From: Bacteroidaceae bacterium
GTDB taxonomy: Bacteria; Bacteroidota; Bacteroidia; Bacteroidales; Bacteroidaceae
Assembly: GCA_017461345.1 (NCBI GenBank)
Contig: JAFTYP010000031.1
Coordinates: 1-36,324, forward strand
Direction: 5' to 3'
Length of the DNA: 36,324 nt
Every line of letters starts with the position of its first letter. The stretch's first letter is position 1. Both the position numbers and the translations under genes were made by a program. The notes under the pieces are model-generated. The model worked only from the letters and a program-made list of their open reading frames with translations. It did not search any database and was not told the origin of the DNA. Positions 24,803-33,359 of this stretch are shown here, in pieces.

Positions 24803-24997
24803 ATGAAAATTGCAGAAATTAAGGAGATGACTACTGCCGATTTGGCAGAGCGCATACAGACGGAGCAAGCAAATTATAAGCAGATGCTCCTGAACCATGC
24901 AGTATCACCCTTGGCAAATAGTGCACAGATTAAGGCTGCGCGTCGTGACATTGCACGCCTCAAAACCGTGCTTCGCCAAAGAGAGTTGAACAAATAA
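24803..24997 (+). CDS. rpmC: 50S ribosomal protein L29
   Basis: L29 (64 residues) is a two-helix protein at the tunnel exit beside L23. MKIAEIKEMTTADLAERI is the first helix, and the family's conserved final block appears as IKAARRDIARLKTVLRQRE. It lies between rplP and rpsQ, its normal place. The rpsQ start is 15 bases further on. Confidence 0.96.
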   Translation: MKIAEIKEMTTADLAERIQTEQANYKQMLLNHAVSPLANSAQIKAARRDIARLKTVLRQRELNK

Positions 24998-25012
24998 TAA
25001 TTGGTCTTAGAC

Positions 25013-25270
25013 ATGGAAGCAAGAAATTTAAGAAAGACGAGAACAGGTGTTGTCGTAAGCGACAAGATGGATAAGACCATTGTTGTAGCAGCGAAGTTTA
25101 AAGAAAAACACCCCATCTATGGTAAGTTCGTATCAAAGACAAAGAAGTATCATGCTCATGATGAGAAGAACGACTGCCATAAGGGTGACACAGTTCTGAT
25201 TATGGAAACCCGTCCCTTGAGCAAGACTAAGAGATGGAGAGTAGTTGAAATCGTAGAAAGAGCTAAGTAA
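25013..25270 (+). CDS. rpsQ: 30S ribosomal protein S17
   Basis: S17 (85 residues) is an early 16S-binding OB-fold protein. I chose ATG at 25013 ([17 protein letters not shown]); a TTG four codons earlier is possible but adds only non-conserved residues. [26 protein letters not shown] and [16 protein letters not shown] match the family. The stop is two bases before rplN. Confidence 0.96.
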   Translation: MEARNLRKTRTGVVVSDKMDKTIVVAAKFKEKHPIYGKFVSKTKKYHAHDEKNDCHKGDTVLIMETRPLSKTKRWRVVEIVERAK

Positions 25271-25272
25271 TT

Positions 25273-25638
25273 ATGATACAAGCAGAATCTAGATTAGTAG
25301 TAGCAGATAATAGCGGTGCAAAGGAAGCTATGTGCATTCGTGTACTTGGCGGAACTCGTCGTCGCTATGCATCTGTAGGTGATGTGATTGTTGTATCTGT
25401 GAAGAGCGCAATCCCCACTAGTGATGTAAAGAAGGGTGCAGTATCAAAGGCATTGATTGTACGTACTAAGAAGGAAGTTCGTCGTGCTGACGGTTCCTAT
25501 ATTCGTTTTGATGATAACGCTTGCGTTCTTTTGAACAATGCAGGTGAGTTGCGCGGTAGTCGTATTTTCGGTCCTGTTGCTCGTGAGTTGCGTACCGCTA
25601 ACATGAAGGTGGTTTCGCTTGCACCCGAAGTCCTTTAA
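25273..25638 (+). CDS. rplN: 50S ribosomal protein L14
   Basis: L14 (121 residues) forms inter-subunit bridges next to L19. [18 protein letters not shown], the family signature around [19 protein letters not shown], and the C-terminal [11 protein letters not shown] are all present and complete. Only two bases separate it from rpsQ. Confidence 0.98.
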   Translation: MIQAESRLVVADNSGAKEAMCIRVLGGTRRRYASVGDVIVVSVKSAIPTSDVKKGAVSKALIVRTKKEVRRADGSYIRFDDNACVLLNNAGELRGSRIFGPVARELRTANMKVVSLAPEVL

Positions 25639-25657
25639 TTAATTAATGTTTTTAGTA

Positions 25658-25936
25658 ATGAGTAAGTTACACATTAAGAAAGGCGATACAGTTTACGTGA
25701 ATACTGGCAATTGCAAAGGCCAGACAGGTAAGGTGTTACAGGTGCTCGTTAAAGAGCAGCGCGCCATAGTTGAGGGGGTTAATATGGTTAGTAAGAGCCA
25801 GAAGCCTAGTGCTAAGTACCCTCAGGGAGGTATTGTTAAGCAGGAAGCTCCCATTCAAGTTTCAAAGCTTAATCCCATTGTTGACGGTAAGGTTGTCCGT
25901 TCTAATGGTAAGGCTAGAAATGTAACTGTAAAATAA
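25658..25936 (+). CDS. rplX: 50S ribosomal protein L24, short form
   Basis: L24 initiates 50S assembly. The Met at 25658 ([17 protein letters not shown]) gives 92 residues; a Met four codons earlier (MFLV) is less likely. The KOW motif ([20 protein letters not shown]) and [19 protein letters not shown] are standard. The C terminus ends soon after [18 protein letters not shown], whereas my recollection of Bacteroides L24 is about 106 residues with a longer Gly/Lys-rich end. Confidence 0.95.
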   Translation: MSKLHIKKGDTVYVNTGNCKGQTGKVLQVLVKEQRAIVEGVNMVSKSQKPSAKYPQGGIVKQEAPIQVSKLNPIVDGKVVRSNGKARNVTVK

Positions 25937-25951
25937 ATAGGAGATTAAATG

Positions 25952-26509
25952 ATGGCAAATACTGCAAGCCTTAAGAAAGAATATGCCGAGCGTATTGCTC
26001 CTGCATTGAAGAAGCAGTTCAACTATTCTTCAACAATGCAGATTCCCGTATTGAAAAAGATTGTAATCAATCAGGGTCTCGGAATGGCAACAGCAGACAA
26101 GAAGATTATCGACGTTGCAATTAATGAACTCACAGCTATCACTGGTCAGAAAGCCGTAGCAACTGTTTCAAAGAAGGACGTCGCTAACTTCAAGTTGCGT
26201 AAGAAAATGCCTATTGGCGTGATGGTTACCTTGCGTCGTGAAAGAATGTATGAGTTCCTTGAGAAACTTGTTCGAGTTGCTCTTCCTCGTATCCGCGACT
26301 TTAGAGGTATTGAAAGCAGATTGGATGGTCGTGGCAATTATACCTTGGGTATTCAAGAGCAGATCATTTTCCCTGAAATCAATATTGACACAATTGATCG
26401 CATTTTGGGTATGAATATCACATTCGTAACGACAGCTCAAACTGACGAAGAGGGCTATGCTCTCCTCAAGGAGTTTGGTCTTACCTTTAAGAAAGCTAAA
26501 AACGATTAA
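25952..26509 (+). CDS. rplE: 50S ribosomal protein L5
   Basis: L5 binds 5S rRNA and helps form the central protuberance. The start reads ATGATGGCA; I use the second ATG ([15 protein letters not shown]), giving 185 residues. Family blocks include [15 protein letters not shown], then [18 protein letters not shown] and [24 protein letters not shown] lies a few bases upstream of the start. Confidence 0.97.
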   Translation: MANTASLKKEYAERIAPALKKQFNYSSTMQIPVLKKIVINQGLGMATADKKIIDVAINELTAITGQKAVATVSKKDVANFKLRKKMPIGVMVTLRRERMYEFLEKLVRVALPRIRDFRGIESRLDGRGNYTLGIQEQIIFPEINIDTIDRILGMNITFVTTAQTDEEGYALLKEFGLTFKKAKND

Positions 26510-26515
26510 ATTAAT

Positions 26516-26815
26516 ATGGCAAAAGAATCAATGAAGGCCCGCGAGGTCAAGAGAGCGAAACTCGTGGCTAAGTATGCTGAGAAGCGTGCAGCGTTGAAGA
26601 AGATCGTTAATAGTGGAGATCCGGTTGAGGCATACGAAGCTGCGCAAAAATTGCAAGCTATTCCCCGTAATGCTAATCCAATTCGTCTTCACAATCGTTG
26701 TAAGATCACTGGTCGTCCTAAGGGCTACATCCGTTTGTTTGGTCTTTCACGTATTCAATTCCGTGAAATGGCATCAAGCGGCCTGATCCCAGGTGTTAAG
26801 AAAGCAAGCTGGTAA
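26516..26815 (+). CDS. rpsN: 30S ribosomal protein S14, zinc-free long form
   Basis: S14 (99 residues) belongs to the head of the 30S subunit. It is the long C-minus type: the zinc-binding Cys-x-x-Cys pairs of the short form are absent, and only [12 protein letters not shown] is seen before [20 protein letters not shown]. It therefore should not need zinc. A small hairpin lies between it and rpsH. Confidence 0.97.
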   Translation: MAKESMKAREVKRAKLVAKYAEKRAALKKIVNSGDPVEAYEAAQKLQAIPRNANPIRLHNRCKITGRPKGYIRLFGLSRIQFREMASSGLIPGVKKASW

Positions 26816-26830
26816 GAGTTTTTAATATTG

Positions 26831-26845
26831 TCGGGAGAGTCCCGA
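26831..26845 (+). other. Hairpin between rpsN and rpsH
   Basis: TCGGGA-GAG-TCCCGA is a perfect 6-bp stem with a 3-base loop in the 49-base gap, followed by AT-rich sequence. It could be an S8 target, a processing site or a weak attenuator. No function can be read directly. Confidence 0.55.
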
Positions 26846-26864
26846 TTAATTAAATTTTAATTAT

Positions 26865-27260
26865 ATGACAGATCCAATTGCAGACTATTTGACGAGATTG
26901 CGTAATGCAATTCAGGCAAAGCACAGAGTTGTTGAAGTGCCTGCGTCAAATCTTAAGAAGGAAATTACAAAAATTCTCTTCGAGAAGGGTTACATCATGA
27001 ATTACAAGTTCGTTGAAGATGGCCCTCAAGGAACAATCAAAATTGCCTTGAAGTACGATGTCGTTAACAAGGTAAATGCTATCAAGAAATTGATAAGAAT
27101 ATCCAAGCCCGGTATGCGTAAGTATACAGGTTATAAGGATATGCCGAGAGTTATTAACGGATTGGGTATTGCTATCCTCTCCACATCTAAGGGTGTTATG
27201 ACAAACAAGGAAGCAGCTGATCTTAAGATTGGTGGTGAGGTTCTTTGTTATGTATATTAA
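26865..27260 (+). CDS. rpsH: 30S ribosomal protein S8
   Basis: S8 (131 residues) binds helix 21 of 16S rRNA and, in E. coli, represses the spc operon. DPIADYLTRLRNAIQAKHR opens it. The C-terminal signature is GLGIAILSTSKGVMTNKEA followed by GGEVLCYVY. The gene starts 20 bases after the 26831-26845 hairpin. Confidence 0.98.
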   Translation: MTDPIADYLTRLRNAIQAKHRVVEVPASNLKKEITKILFEKGYIMNYKFVEDGPQGTIKIALKYDVVNKVNAIKKLIRISKPGMRKYTGYKDMPRVINGLGIAILSTSKGVMTNKEAADLKIGGEVLCYVY

Positions 27261-27263
27261 TTT

Positions 27264-27270
27264 AAGGAGG
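27264..27270 (+). promoter_or_regulatory. Strong Shine-Dalgarno site of rplF
   Basis: AAGGAGG lies eight bases before the rplF ATG. Most genes in this window have only AT-rich leaders, as is usual in Bacteroidota, so this site stands out. Confidence 0.6.
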
Positions 27271-27278
27271 AATACGTA

Positions 27279-27851
27279 ATGTCAAGAATAGGTAAATTGC
27301 CCATAAGCATTCCTGCCGGAGTGACTGTTAATGTCGCAGAAGACAACAAGGTTACTGTTAAAGGCCCGAAGGGTGAAATGACTCAGGCTGTAGACCCTTC
27401 TATTAAGATTAATGTTTCAGAAGGTGAGATAACTTTTGAGATTGTTGCAGAAAACGACACTGTTGAGAAGAAGCAGAAGCAGGCTTTTCATGGTCTTTAT
27501 CGTTCTCTTGTCAACAATATGGTTGTCGGTGTTTCTGTAGGCTATAAGAAGGAGTTGGAACTTGTAGGTGTTGGTTATCGTGTTTCCAACCAGGGTAATC
27601 TTTTAGAGTTTGCGCTGGGTTATACGCATCCGATCCTCTTCATGCTTCCTTCAGAAATCAAGGTAGAAACAAAGTCTGAGAGAAATCAGAACCCCTTGAT
27701 TATTCTTGAGTCTTGTGACAAACAGCTTCTCGGTCAAGTATGTGCAAAGATTCGCTCTTTCCGTAAGCCTGAACCTTATAAGGGTAAGGGTGTTTTGTTC
27801 GTTGGTGAACAAATTCGCAGAAAGTCCGGTAAGTCGGCTGGTGCCAAGTAA
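27279..27851 (+). CDS. rplF: 50S ribosomal protein L6
   Basis: L6 (190 residues) lies at the base of the L7/L12 stalk near the factor-binding site. SRIGKLPISIPAGV is the usual start; two L6 repeats follow, with GVSVGYKKELELVGVGYR and the C-terminal signature KIRSFRKPEPYKGKG. It is preceded by a strong AAGGAGG site, and rplR follows after 19 bases. Confidence 0.98.
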   Translation: MSRIGKLPISIPAGVTVNVAEDNKVTVKGPKGEMTQAVDPSIKINVSEGEITFEIVAENDTVEKKQKQAFHGLYRSLVNNMVVGVSVGYKKELELVGVGYRVSNQGNLLEFALGYTHPILFMLPSEIKVETKSERNQNPLIILESCDKQLLGQVCAKIRSFRKPEPYKGKGVLFVGEQIRRKSGKSAGAK

Positions 27852-27870
27852 CATCTAAAACTGTAAGTTT

Positions 27871-28212
27871 ATGACAACAAAATTAGAAAGACGAATCAAA
27901 ATTAAGTACAGAGTTCGTAATAAGATTTCTGGTACTGCAGAGCGTCCCCGTATGTCTGTATTTAGAAGCAATAAGCAGATATATGTTCAGATAATTAATG
28001 ATATGAATGGTACCACTTTAGTAAGTGCTTCTTCTTTAGGTATGGAAACATGTCCTAAAAAGGAACAGGCTGCGAAGGTTGGTGAACTGGCCGCCAAGAA
28101 GGCTCTTGAGGCTGGTATTACCTCAGTCGTATTCGATCGTAATGGTTACCTCTATCATGGCAGAGTGAAGGAAGTTGCAGATGCAGCACGTAACGGTGGA
28201 CTTAAATTCTAG
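27871..28212 (+). CDS. rplR: 50S ribosomal protein L18
   Basis: L18 (113 residues) binds 5S rRNA with L5. The basic N terminus ([15 protein letters not shown]) leads into [20 protein letters not shown]. The C-terminal block [22 protein letters not shown] has the family's F-D-R-x-G-Y-x-Y-H-G pattern. Its stop lies five bases before rpsE. Confidence 0.98.
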   Translation: MTTKLERRIKIKYRVRNKISGTAERPRMSVFRSNKQIYVQIINDMNGTTLVSASSLGMETCPKKEQAAKVGELAAKKALEAGITSVVFDRNGYLYHGRVKEVADAARNGGLKF

Positions 28213-28217
28213 GAATT

Positions 28218-28727
28218 ATGGCAAATAAAGTAAAGATAAACAGCGAAATGGAGCTGAAGGATAGACTTGTTGCTATCAATCGTGTAACAAAGGTTACTAA
28301 GGGTGGTCGCACATTTACCTTCGCCGCTATTGTAGTTGTTGGTAACGAGAATGGTATCATTGGCTGGGGCTTAGGTAAGGCTGGCGAAGTTACCGCTGCT
28401 ATTGCCAAGGGTGTTGAATCAGCAAAGAAGAACCTTGTTCAGGTTCCTGTATTGAACGGCACAGTTCCTCATGAAGCTGCAGCAAAGTTTGGTGGTGCTA
28501 ATGTACTCATCATGCCTGCTTCTCATGGTACCGGTGTTGTGGCTGGTGGCGCTATGCGTGCTGTCCTCGATAGTGTTGGTATTACAGACTGTTTGGCTAA
28601 GTCTAAGGGTTCTTCCAACCCCCACAATTTAGTTAAGGCAACTATCGCCGCTCTTTCCGAGATGCGTGATGCAAAGACAGTTGCTGCCAACCGTGGTGTC
28701 AGTGTTGAAAAAGTTTTTAGAGGATAA
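28218..28727 (+). CDS. rpsE: 30S ribosomal protein S5
   Basis: S5 (169 residues) shapes decoding accuracy and the mRNA entry tunnel. The N-terminal double-stranded RNA-binding fold contains [18 protein letters not shown]. The second domain has [19 protein letters not shown] and [13 protein letters not shown]. The stop codon is embedded in the Shine-Dalgarno site of rpmD, which suggests coupled translation. Confidence 0.98.
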   Translation: MANKVKINSEMELKDRLVAINRVTKVTKGGRTFTFAAIVVVGNENGIIGWGLGKAGEVTAAIAKGVESAKKNLVQVPVLNGTVPHEAAAKFGGANVLIMPASHGTGVVAGGAMRAVLDSVGITDCLAKSKGSSNPHNLVKATIAALSEMRDAKTVAANRGVSVEKVFRG

Positions 28728-28733
28728 GGAGGT
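28725..28733 (+). promoter_or_regulatory. Strong Shine-Dalgarno site of rpmD overlapping the rpsE stop
   Basis: TAAGGAGGT is complementary to the canonical anti-SD and starts with the TAA stop of rpsE. It lies five bases before the rpmD ATG. Confidence 0.65.
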
Positions 28734-28738
28734 AAAGT

Positions 28739-28915
28739 ATGGCAACTATCAAAGTACAGCAAGTAAGAAGCCGCATTCACGCACCTCGAACCCAAAAGGC
28801 TACTTTGGATACTTTAGGTTTGAGAAAGTTGAATCAGATTGTTGAGATTGAAGACAACGCCTCTAATCGTGGCTTAATTAAAGCAGTTCATCATCTTGTG
28901 AAGGTGATTGGCTGA
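28739..28915 (+). CDS. rpmD: 50S ribosomal protein L30
   Basis: L30 (58 residues) is a small 50S protein. ATIKVQQVRSRIHAPRTQK and LDTLGLRKLNQIVEIEDN follow the family's pattern of an I-K-V-x-x-x-x-S strand and a T-L-x-x-L-G-L-x-K helix. A short C-terminal strand (HHLVKVIG) completes it. It lies between rpsE and rplO, its normal place. Confidence 0.97.
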   Translation: MATIKVQQVRSRIHAPRTQKATLDTLGLRKLNQIVEIEDNASNRGLIKAVHHLVKVIG

Positions 28916-28947
28916 TAGTATTATGAACAATTAATGTTGATTATATT

Positions 28948-29391
28948 ATGAAATTGAATAATTTGAAACCTGCTGCCGGATCAACTCATAGTCGTAGAAG
29001 ACTTGGTCGTGGTCCCGGTTCTGGCTTGGGTGGAACTTCTACTCGTGGCCATAAGGGTGCCAAAGCACGTTCTGGTTACAAGAAGAAGATCGGTTTCGAA
29101 GGTGGCCAAATGCCTTTGCAGCGTCGTTTGCCTAAATTCGGCTTCAAGAATATCAACCGTATCGAGTATCAGGTAGTAAATCTTTCTTCTATTCAGAAGC
29201 TCGCTGAGAATGGAGTTGAGAAGATTACTATTGAGGATATGGTTGTTGCAGGTCTGGTTTCTCCTAAGGGCTTAGTTAAAATCCTTGGAAATGGTGCATT
29301 GACTGCAAAGGTTGAAGTCGTTGCAAACGCTTTCTCTAAGGCTGCAGAAGAAGCTATTCAGAATGTAGGTGGTACAGCAACAAAACTCTAA
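28948..29391 (+). CDS. rplO: 50S ribosomal protein L15
   Basis: L15 (147 residues) is a late 50S assembly protein. The extended glycine- and arginine-rich N terminus (RRRLGRGPGSGLGGTSTRGH then KGAKARSGYKKKIGFEGGQM) and PLQRRLPKFGFKN are typical. The globular C-terminal half ends with ATKL. It starts 32 bases after rpmD, and secY follows five bases after its stop. Confidence 0.98.
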   Translation: MKLNNLKPAAGSTHSRRRLGRGPGSGLGGTSTRGHKGAKARSGYKKKIGFEGGQMPLQRRLPKFGFKNINRIEYQVVNLSSIQKLAENGVEKITIEDMVVAGLVSPKGLVKILGNGALTAKVEVVANAFSKAAEEAIQNVGGTATKL

Positions 29392-29396
29392 TTCTG

Positions 29397-30743
29397 ATGA
29401 AGAAATTTATCGAAACGCTAAAGAACATCTGGCATGTTGAGGATTTGCGTAACAGACTCCTCATCACGTTGGCATTTGCTGCAATGTATCGTTTCGGATC
29501 GTTCATTGTCCTTCCAGGTATTAATCCTGAGGCATTGACTGCTCTGAAAGAGCAAACTGACGCAGGACTTATGTCTCTGTTGAATATGTTCTCTGGTGGT
29601 GCATTCTCTAATGCGTCTATATTCGCTTTGGGAATCATGCCTTACATTTCAGCATCCATCGTAATCCAACTTTTTGCTTTCGTTGTGCCTTATTTCCAGA
29701 AGATGCAGCGTGAAGGTGAAAGTGGACGCCGTAAGATGAATCAGTATACACGTTATTTGACAATTCTGATTCTCTTAGTACAAGCTCCTTCTTATTTGAT
29801 AAATCTGAAGGTACAAGCTCAGGGAGCACTCAATCCTGCTATTGACTGGACGCTCTTTATAATTGCAAGTACACTTATTCTTGCTGCCGGCAGTATGTTC
29901 ATCCTTTGGATTGGTGAGCGTATTACTGACAAGGGAATAGGTAACGGTGTGTCAATTATCATCATGTTGGGTATTATTGCCCGCTTACCTCAGGCTTTTG
30001 GTCAAGAGGTAGTGTCTCGTCTGAATAATCTTTCAGGAGGTGGTTTAGTAATGTTCATTTTAGAACTTTTACTTCTCTTCTTGGTTATTCTTTCAGCAAT
30101 CATGTTGGTACAGGGTACACGCAGAATACCTGTGCAGTATGCAAAGAGAATGGTTTCAGGTCAGCAAGTAGGTGGTGTGCGCCAATATATCCCTTTGAAG
30201 GTTTTTGCTGCTAATGTGATGCCAATCATCTTCGCTCAGGCAATAATGTTCATTCCTGTTACTCTGACGCAGCTTATTACAGATGGTCAGGCTACATCGC
30301 CTGTTCTCATGGCCTTGTCAGACCACACGAGCTTTGCATATAATATTGTCTTTGCGTTGTTGATTATCGCTTTTACATATTTCTATACTGCCATTACCTT
30401 GAACCCTGTTCAGATGGCAGAGGATATGAAGCGTAATAATGGCTTCATTCCAGGCGTACGTCCTGGAAAGGATACGGCCGATTTCATAGATAAGGTGATG
30501 GACCGAATCACGCTGCCAGGTTCTCTTTTCCTCGCACTGATTGCATGTATGCCCGCTTTTGCCGGTTTGCTCAACGTGAAGCCTGAGTTTGCTCAGTTCT
30601 TCGGCGGTACATCTCTGCTCATACTTGTTGGTGTAGTTCTTGATACGCTTCAGCAAATTGAGAGCCACCTGCTTATGAGACACTATGATGGCTTATTGAG
30701 TTCTGGCCGTATTCATGGTCGTTCCGGAATATCTTCACGATAA
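29397..30743 (+). CDS. secY: Preprotein translocase channel subunit SecY
   Basis: SecY (448 residues) forms the inner-membrane channel for Sec-dependent export. Ten hydrophobic segments are spaced as expected. The first motif is RLLITLAFAAMYRFGSFIVL; the plug region follows with MFSGGAFSNASIFALGIMPYISASI; GERITDKGIGNGVSIIIMLG is a cytoplasmic loop signature; and QGTRRIPVQYAKRM is the ribosome/SecA-contacting loop. The C terminus is short and basic. Confidence 0.98.
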   Translation: MKKFIETLKNIWHVEDLRNRLLITLAFAAMYRFGSFIVLPGINPEALTALKEQTDAGLMSLLNMFSGGAFSNASIFALGIMPYISASIVIQLFAFVVPYFQKMQREGESGRRKMNQYTRYLTILILLVQAPSYLINLKVQAQGALNPAIDWTLFIIASTLILAAGSMFILWIGERITDKGIGNGVSIIIMLGIIARLPQAFGQEVVSRLNNLSGGGLVMFILELLLLFLVILSAIMLVQGTRRIPVQYAKRMVSGQQVGGVRQYIPLKVFAANVMPIIFAQAIMFIPVTLTQLITDGQATSPVLMALSDHTSFAYNIVFALLIIAFTYFYTAITLNPVQMAEDMKRNNGFIPGVRPGKDTADFIDKVMDRITLPGSLFLALIACMPAFAGLLNVKPEFAQFFGGTSLLILVGVVLDTLQQIESHLLMRHYDGLLSSGRIHGRSGISSR

Positions 30744-30760
30744 GAAAAAGTCACCAGCGG

Positions 30761-31546
30761 ATGATTTTTCTTAAGACAGAAGATGAGATAGAATTAATGC
30801 GAGCTGCCAACCAGCTTGTTGCAAAGACTTTGGCTGAAGTAGGAAAACACATTAGGCCGGGAGTTACGACAATTGAGTTGGATAGGGTAGCAGAAGAATT
30901 TATACGCGATAATGGTGCGGTGCCAACCTTCAAGGGTTACCCCAATCCTTGCGGTGGCACTCCATTTCCCGCGTCAATATGCACCTCAGTTAATGATGTT
31001 GTGGTGCATGGCGTCCCCAATGACACGCCGTTAGTGAACGGAGATATCGTGTCGGTAGATTGTGGAGTGCTTTTGAATGGCTATAATGGCGATTCTTGCT
31101 ATACGTTTAGTGTTGGCGAGGTGTCAGACGAGGTTGCTCAATTGCTTACAGTCACAAAAAAAGCTCTTTATGAGGGAATAGCCAATGCTCAGCGAGGCAA
31201 GCGTATCGGTGATATCGGTTTTGCTGTACAAACATTGTGCGAGTCTCATGGCTACGGAGTCGTTAGAGAGTTTGTTGGTCATGGCATTGGTCGCAATATG
31301 CATGAGGATCCTCAGGTGCCCAATTACGGGAGAATGGGGTATGGTCCGATGATTAAAAATGGTTTGTGCATAGCCATTGAGCCGATGATAACGTTAGGAA
31401 GTCCGATGATATACATGTCAGAGGACAACTGGACTATCAAAACACGCGACGGAAAGCCGTCGGCTCACTTTGAACACACGATTGCGGTGCATAATGGAGG
31501 AGTAGAGATTCTGTCTTCCTTCGAAGATATAGAAAAGACAAATTAA
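30761..31546 (+). CDS. map: Methionine aminopeptidase, type I
   Basis: This 261-residue enzyme removes the initiator Met from nascent proteins. Two Asp ligands are in VSVDCGVLLNGYNGDSCYTF, the His ligand is in GHGIGRNMHEDPQVPN, and the Glu ligands are in IEPM and HFEHTIAV. No SH3-like N-terminal extension is seen. The gene follows secY by 17 bases and precedes infA by six, the conserved secY-map-infA order. Confidence 0.97.
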   Translation: MIFLKTEDEIELMRAANQLVAKTLAEVGKHIRPGVTTIELDRVAEEFIRDNGAVPTFKGYPNPCGGTPFPASICTSVNDVVVHGVPNDTPLVNGDIVSVDCGVLLNGYNGDSCYTFSVGEVSDEVAQLLTVTKKALYEGIANAQRGKRIGDIGFAVQTLCESHGYGVVREFVGHGIGRNMHEDPQVPNYGRMGYGPMIKNGLCIAIEPMITLGSPMIYMSEDNWTIKTRDGKPSAHFEHTIAVHNGGVEILSSFEDIEKTN

Positions 31547-31552
31547 ACGAAT

Positions 31553-31771
31553 ATGGCAAAACAGGCTGTAATAGAACAAGACGGTGTAATTGTAGAATCG
31601 CTATCAAATGCGATGTTCCGTGTTGAGTTGGAGATTGGACAAAAGATTATTTGCAATATTTCTGGCAAGATGAGGATGCATTACATCAAGATACTTCCTG
31701 GTGACAAGGTAAAAGTGGAAATGAGTCCGTATGATTTGACCAAGGGACGTATCGTATTCAGATATAAATAA
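31553..31771 (+). CDS. infA: Translation initiation factor IF-1
   Basis: IF-1 (72 residues) is a single OB fold that blocks the A site during initiation. [20 protein letters not shown], then [20 protein letters not shown] and [21 protein letters not shown] cover the whole family domain. The start lies six bases after map. The length is exactly that expected. Confidence 0.98.
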   Translation: MAKQAVIEQDGVIVESLSNAMFRVELEIGQKIICNISGKMRMHYIKILPGDKVKVEMSPYDLTKGRIVFRYK

Positions 31772-31781
31772 AAACATCAAT

Positions 31782-31898
31782 ATGAAAACAAGAGCTTCTT
31801 TAAAAAAACGCACCCCAGACTGCAGGATTGTACGTCGTAAGGGCCGTTTGTATGTTATTAACAAGAAAAACCCCAAGTACAAAACACGTCAGGGTTAG
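31782..31898 (+). CDS. rpmJ: 50S ribosomal protein L36, zinc-free form
   Basis: This very short gene encodes 38 residues: [20 protein letters not shown], then a segment ending NPKYKTRQG. The first zinc ligand of the usual form (Cys11) is Thr here and the third (near residue 27) is also not Cys; only Cys14 remains, so the protein should not hold zinc. It is the typical last gene before rpsM. Confidence 0.97.
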   Translation: MKTRASLKKRTPDCRIVRRKGRLYVINKKNPKYKTRQG

Positions 31899-31928
31899 TT
31901 ATTATTGCAAACAAGAAAAGTATAATAT

Positions 31929-32309
31929 ATGGCAATTAGAATTGTTGGTGTAGATTTGCCTCAGAATAAGAGAGGTGAAATCGCTTTGACCTATATATTC
32001 GGTATAGGTCGTAGTAGCTCTGCCAAGATCCTGGAAAAGGCTGGCGTAGATAAAGACAAGAAGGTTTCCGACTGGACTGACGACGAGGCTGGTAAGATTC
32101 GTGAGATTATCGGTGCAGAGTACAAGGTCGAAGGTGATCTTCGTTCTGAGATTACAATGAATATCAAGCGTCTGATGGATATCGGTTGCTATCGTGGTGT
32201 TCGTCATCGTAATGGTCTTCCTGTTAGTGGTCAGAGCACAAAGAATAATGCTCGTACACGTAAGGGTAAGAAGAAGACTGTTGCAAACAAGAAAAAGGCT
32301 ACTAAATAA
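31929..32309 (+). CDS. rpsM: 30S ribosomal protein S13
   Basis: S13 (126 residues) connects the 30S head with the 50S subunit. [20 protein letters not shown] opens it, [20 protein letters not shown] forms the H2TH-type motif, and [18 protein letters not shown] plus a lysine-rich tail ends it. It begins the alpha-operon part, followed by rpsK after eight bases. Confidence 0.98.
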   Translation: MAIRIVGVDLPQNKRGEIALTYIFGIGRSSSAKILEKAGVDKDKKVSDWTDDEAGKIREIIGAEYKVEGDLRSEITMNIKRLMDIGCYRGVRHRNGLPVSGQSTKNNARTRKGKKKTVANKKKATK

Positions 32310-32317
32310 TAATTGAT

Positions 32318-32707
32318 ATGGCAAAGAAAGCAGTTGCTACAAAGAAGAGAGTAGTGAAGGTTGACGCAATGGGTCAGCTTCATGTACATAGCTCGTTCAA
32401 CAATATCATTGTGTCTTTGGCAAATAGCGAAGGTCAGGTTATTTCATGGTCTTCTGCCGGTAAGATGGGTTTCCGCGGTTCTAAGAAGAATACTCCTTAT
32501 GCAGCTCAGATGGCTGCTCAGGATTGTGCAAAGACTGCATACGATCTTGGCCTGCGCAAGGTGAAAGCATATGTTAAGGGTCCCGGCAATGGCCGTGAGT
32601 CTGCAATCCGTACAGTACATGGTGCTGGCATCGAGGTAGTCGAGATCGTTGACGTAACTCCACTTCCTCACAATGGTTGCCGTCCTCCGAAGAGAAGAAG
32701 AGTTTAA
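32318..32707 (+). CDS. rpsK: 30S ribosomal protein S11
   Basis: S11 (129 residues) lines the platform near the Shine-Dalgarno helix. [20 protein letters not shown] and [20 protein letters not shown] are the conserved core. The C-terminal signature [20 protein letters not shown] is fully present. It is eight bases downstream of rpsM and 37 bases upstream of rpsD. Confidence 0.98.
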   Translation: MAKKAVATKKRVVKVDAMGQLHVHSSFNNIIVSLANSEGQVISWSSAGKMGFRGSKKNTPYAAQMAAQDCAKTAYDLGLRKVKAYVKGPGNGRESAIRTVHGAGIEVVEIVDVTPLPHNGCRPPKRRRV

Positions 32708-32744
32708 TATGATATTGTAGGACAAATATAAATATAAAGATAAA

Positions 32745-33350
32745 ATGGCAAGATATACAGGTCCGAAATCAAGAATTGACCGTCGTTTTGGCGAGGCCAT
32801 CCTGGGTAATCCCAAAGTACAGGCTAAGCGTAACTTCCCTCCTGGCCAGCATGGTAACAACCGTCGTCGTAAGACTTCCGAGTATGGTGTCATGCTTGCA
32901 GAGAAGCAGAAGGCAAAATATACATATGGTGTACTTGAGAAGCAGTTCCGCAACATGTTTGAGAAGGCTGCTCGTACCAGTGGTATTACAGGTGAGATTC
33001 TGCTTCAGAATTTGGAAAGCCGTCTCGATAACATCGTTTATCGTCTGGGCGTTGCTCCTACCCGTCGTGCTGCTCGTCAGCTTGTTAACCACAAGCATAT
33101 CGTGGTTGATGGTCAGGTTGTAGGTATCCCTTCTTATAGTGTAAAGCCCGGTCAGGTTGTAGGTGTTCGTGAACGTAGCAAGAGTCTTGAGGTTGTGCAG
33201 AATGCTTTGGCTGGTTTCAATCACTCCAAGTATCCTTGGATTGAGTGGGACGAGAGCATGAAGGCAGGTAAGTATCTCCACAAGCCCGAGCGTGCAGACA
33301 TTCCCGAGACCATTAAGGAACAATTGATTGTTGAGTTGTACTCTAAATAA
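32745..33350 (+). CDS. rpsD: 30S ribosomal protein S4
   Basis: S4 (201 residues) nucleates 16S folding. [20 protein letters not shown] starts it, followed by [20 protein letters not shown]. The S4 RNA-binding domain has [20 protein letters not shown] then [20 protein letters not shown]. There is no zinc-binding Cys cluster at the N terminus. In E. coli, S4 represses the alpha operon; no equivalent site is obvious here. Confidence 0.98.
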   Translation: MARYTGPKSRIDRRFGEAILGNPKVQAKRNFPPGQHGNNRRRKTSEYGVMLAEKQKAKYTYGVLEKQFRNMFEKAARTSGITGEILLQNLESRLDNIVYRLGVAPTRRAARQLVNHKHIVVDGQVVGIPSYSVKPGQVVGVRERSKSLEVVQNALAGFNHSKYPWIEWDESMKAGKYLHKPERADIPETIKEQLIVELYSK

Positions 33351-33359
33351 AATATAAGA

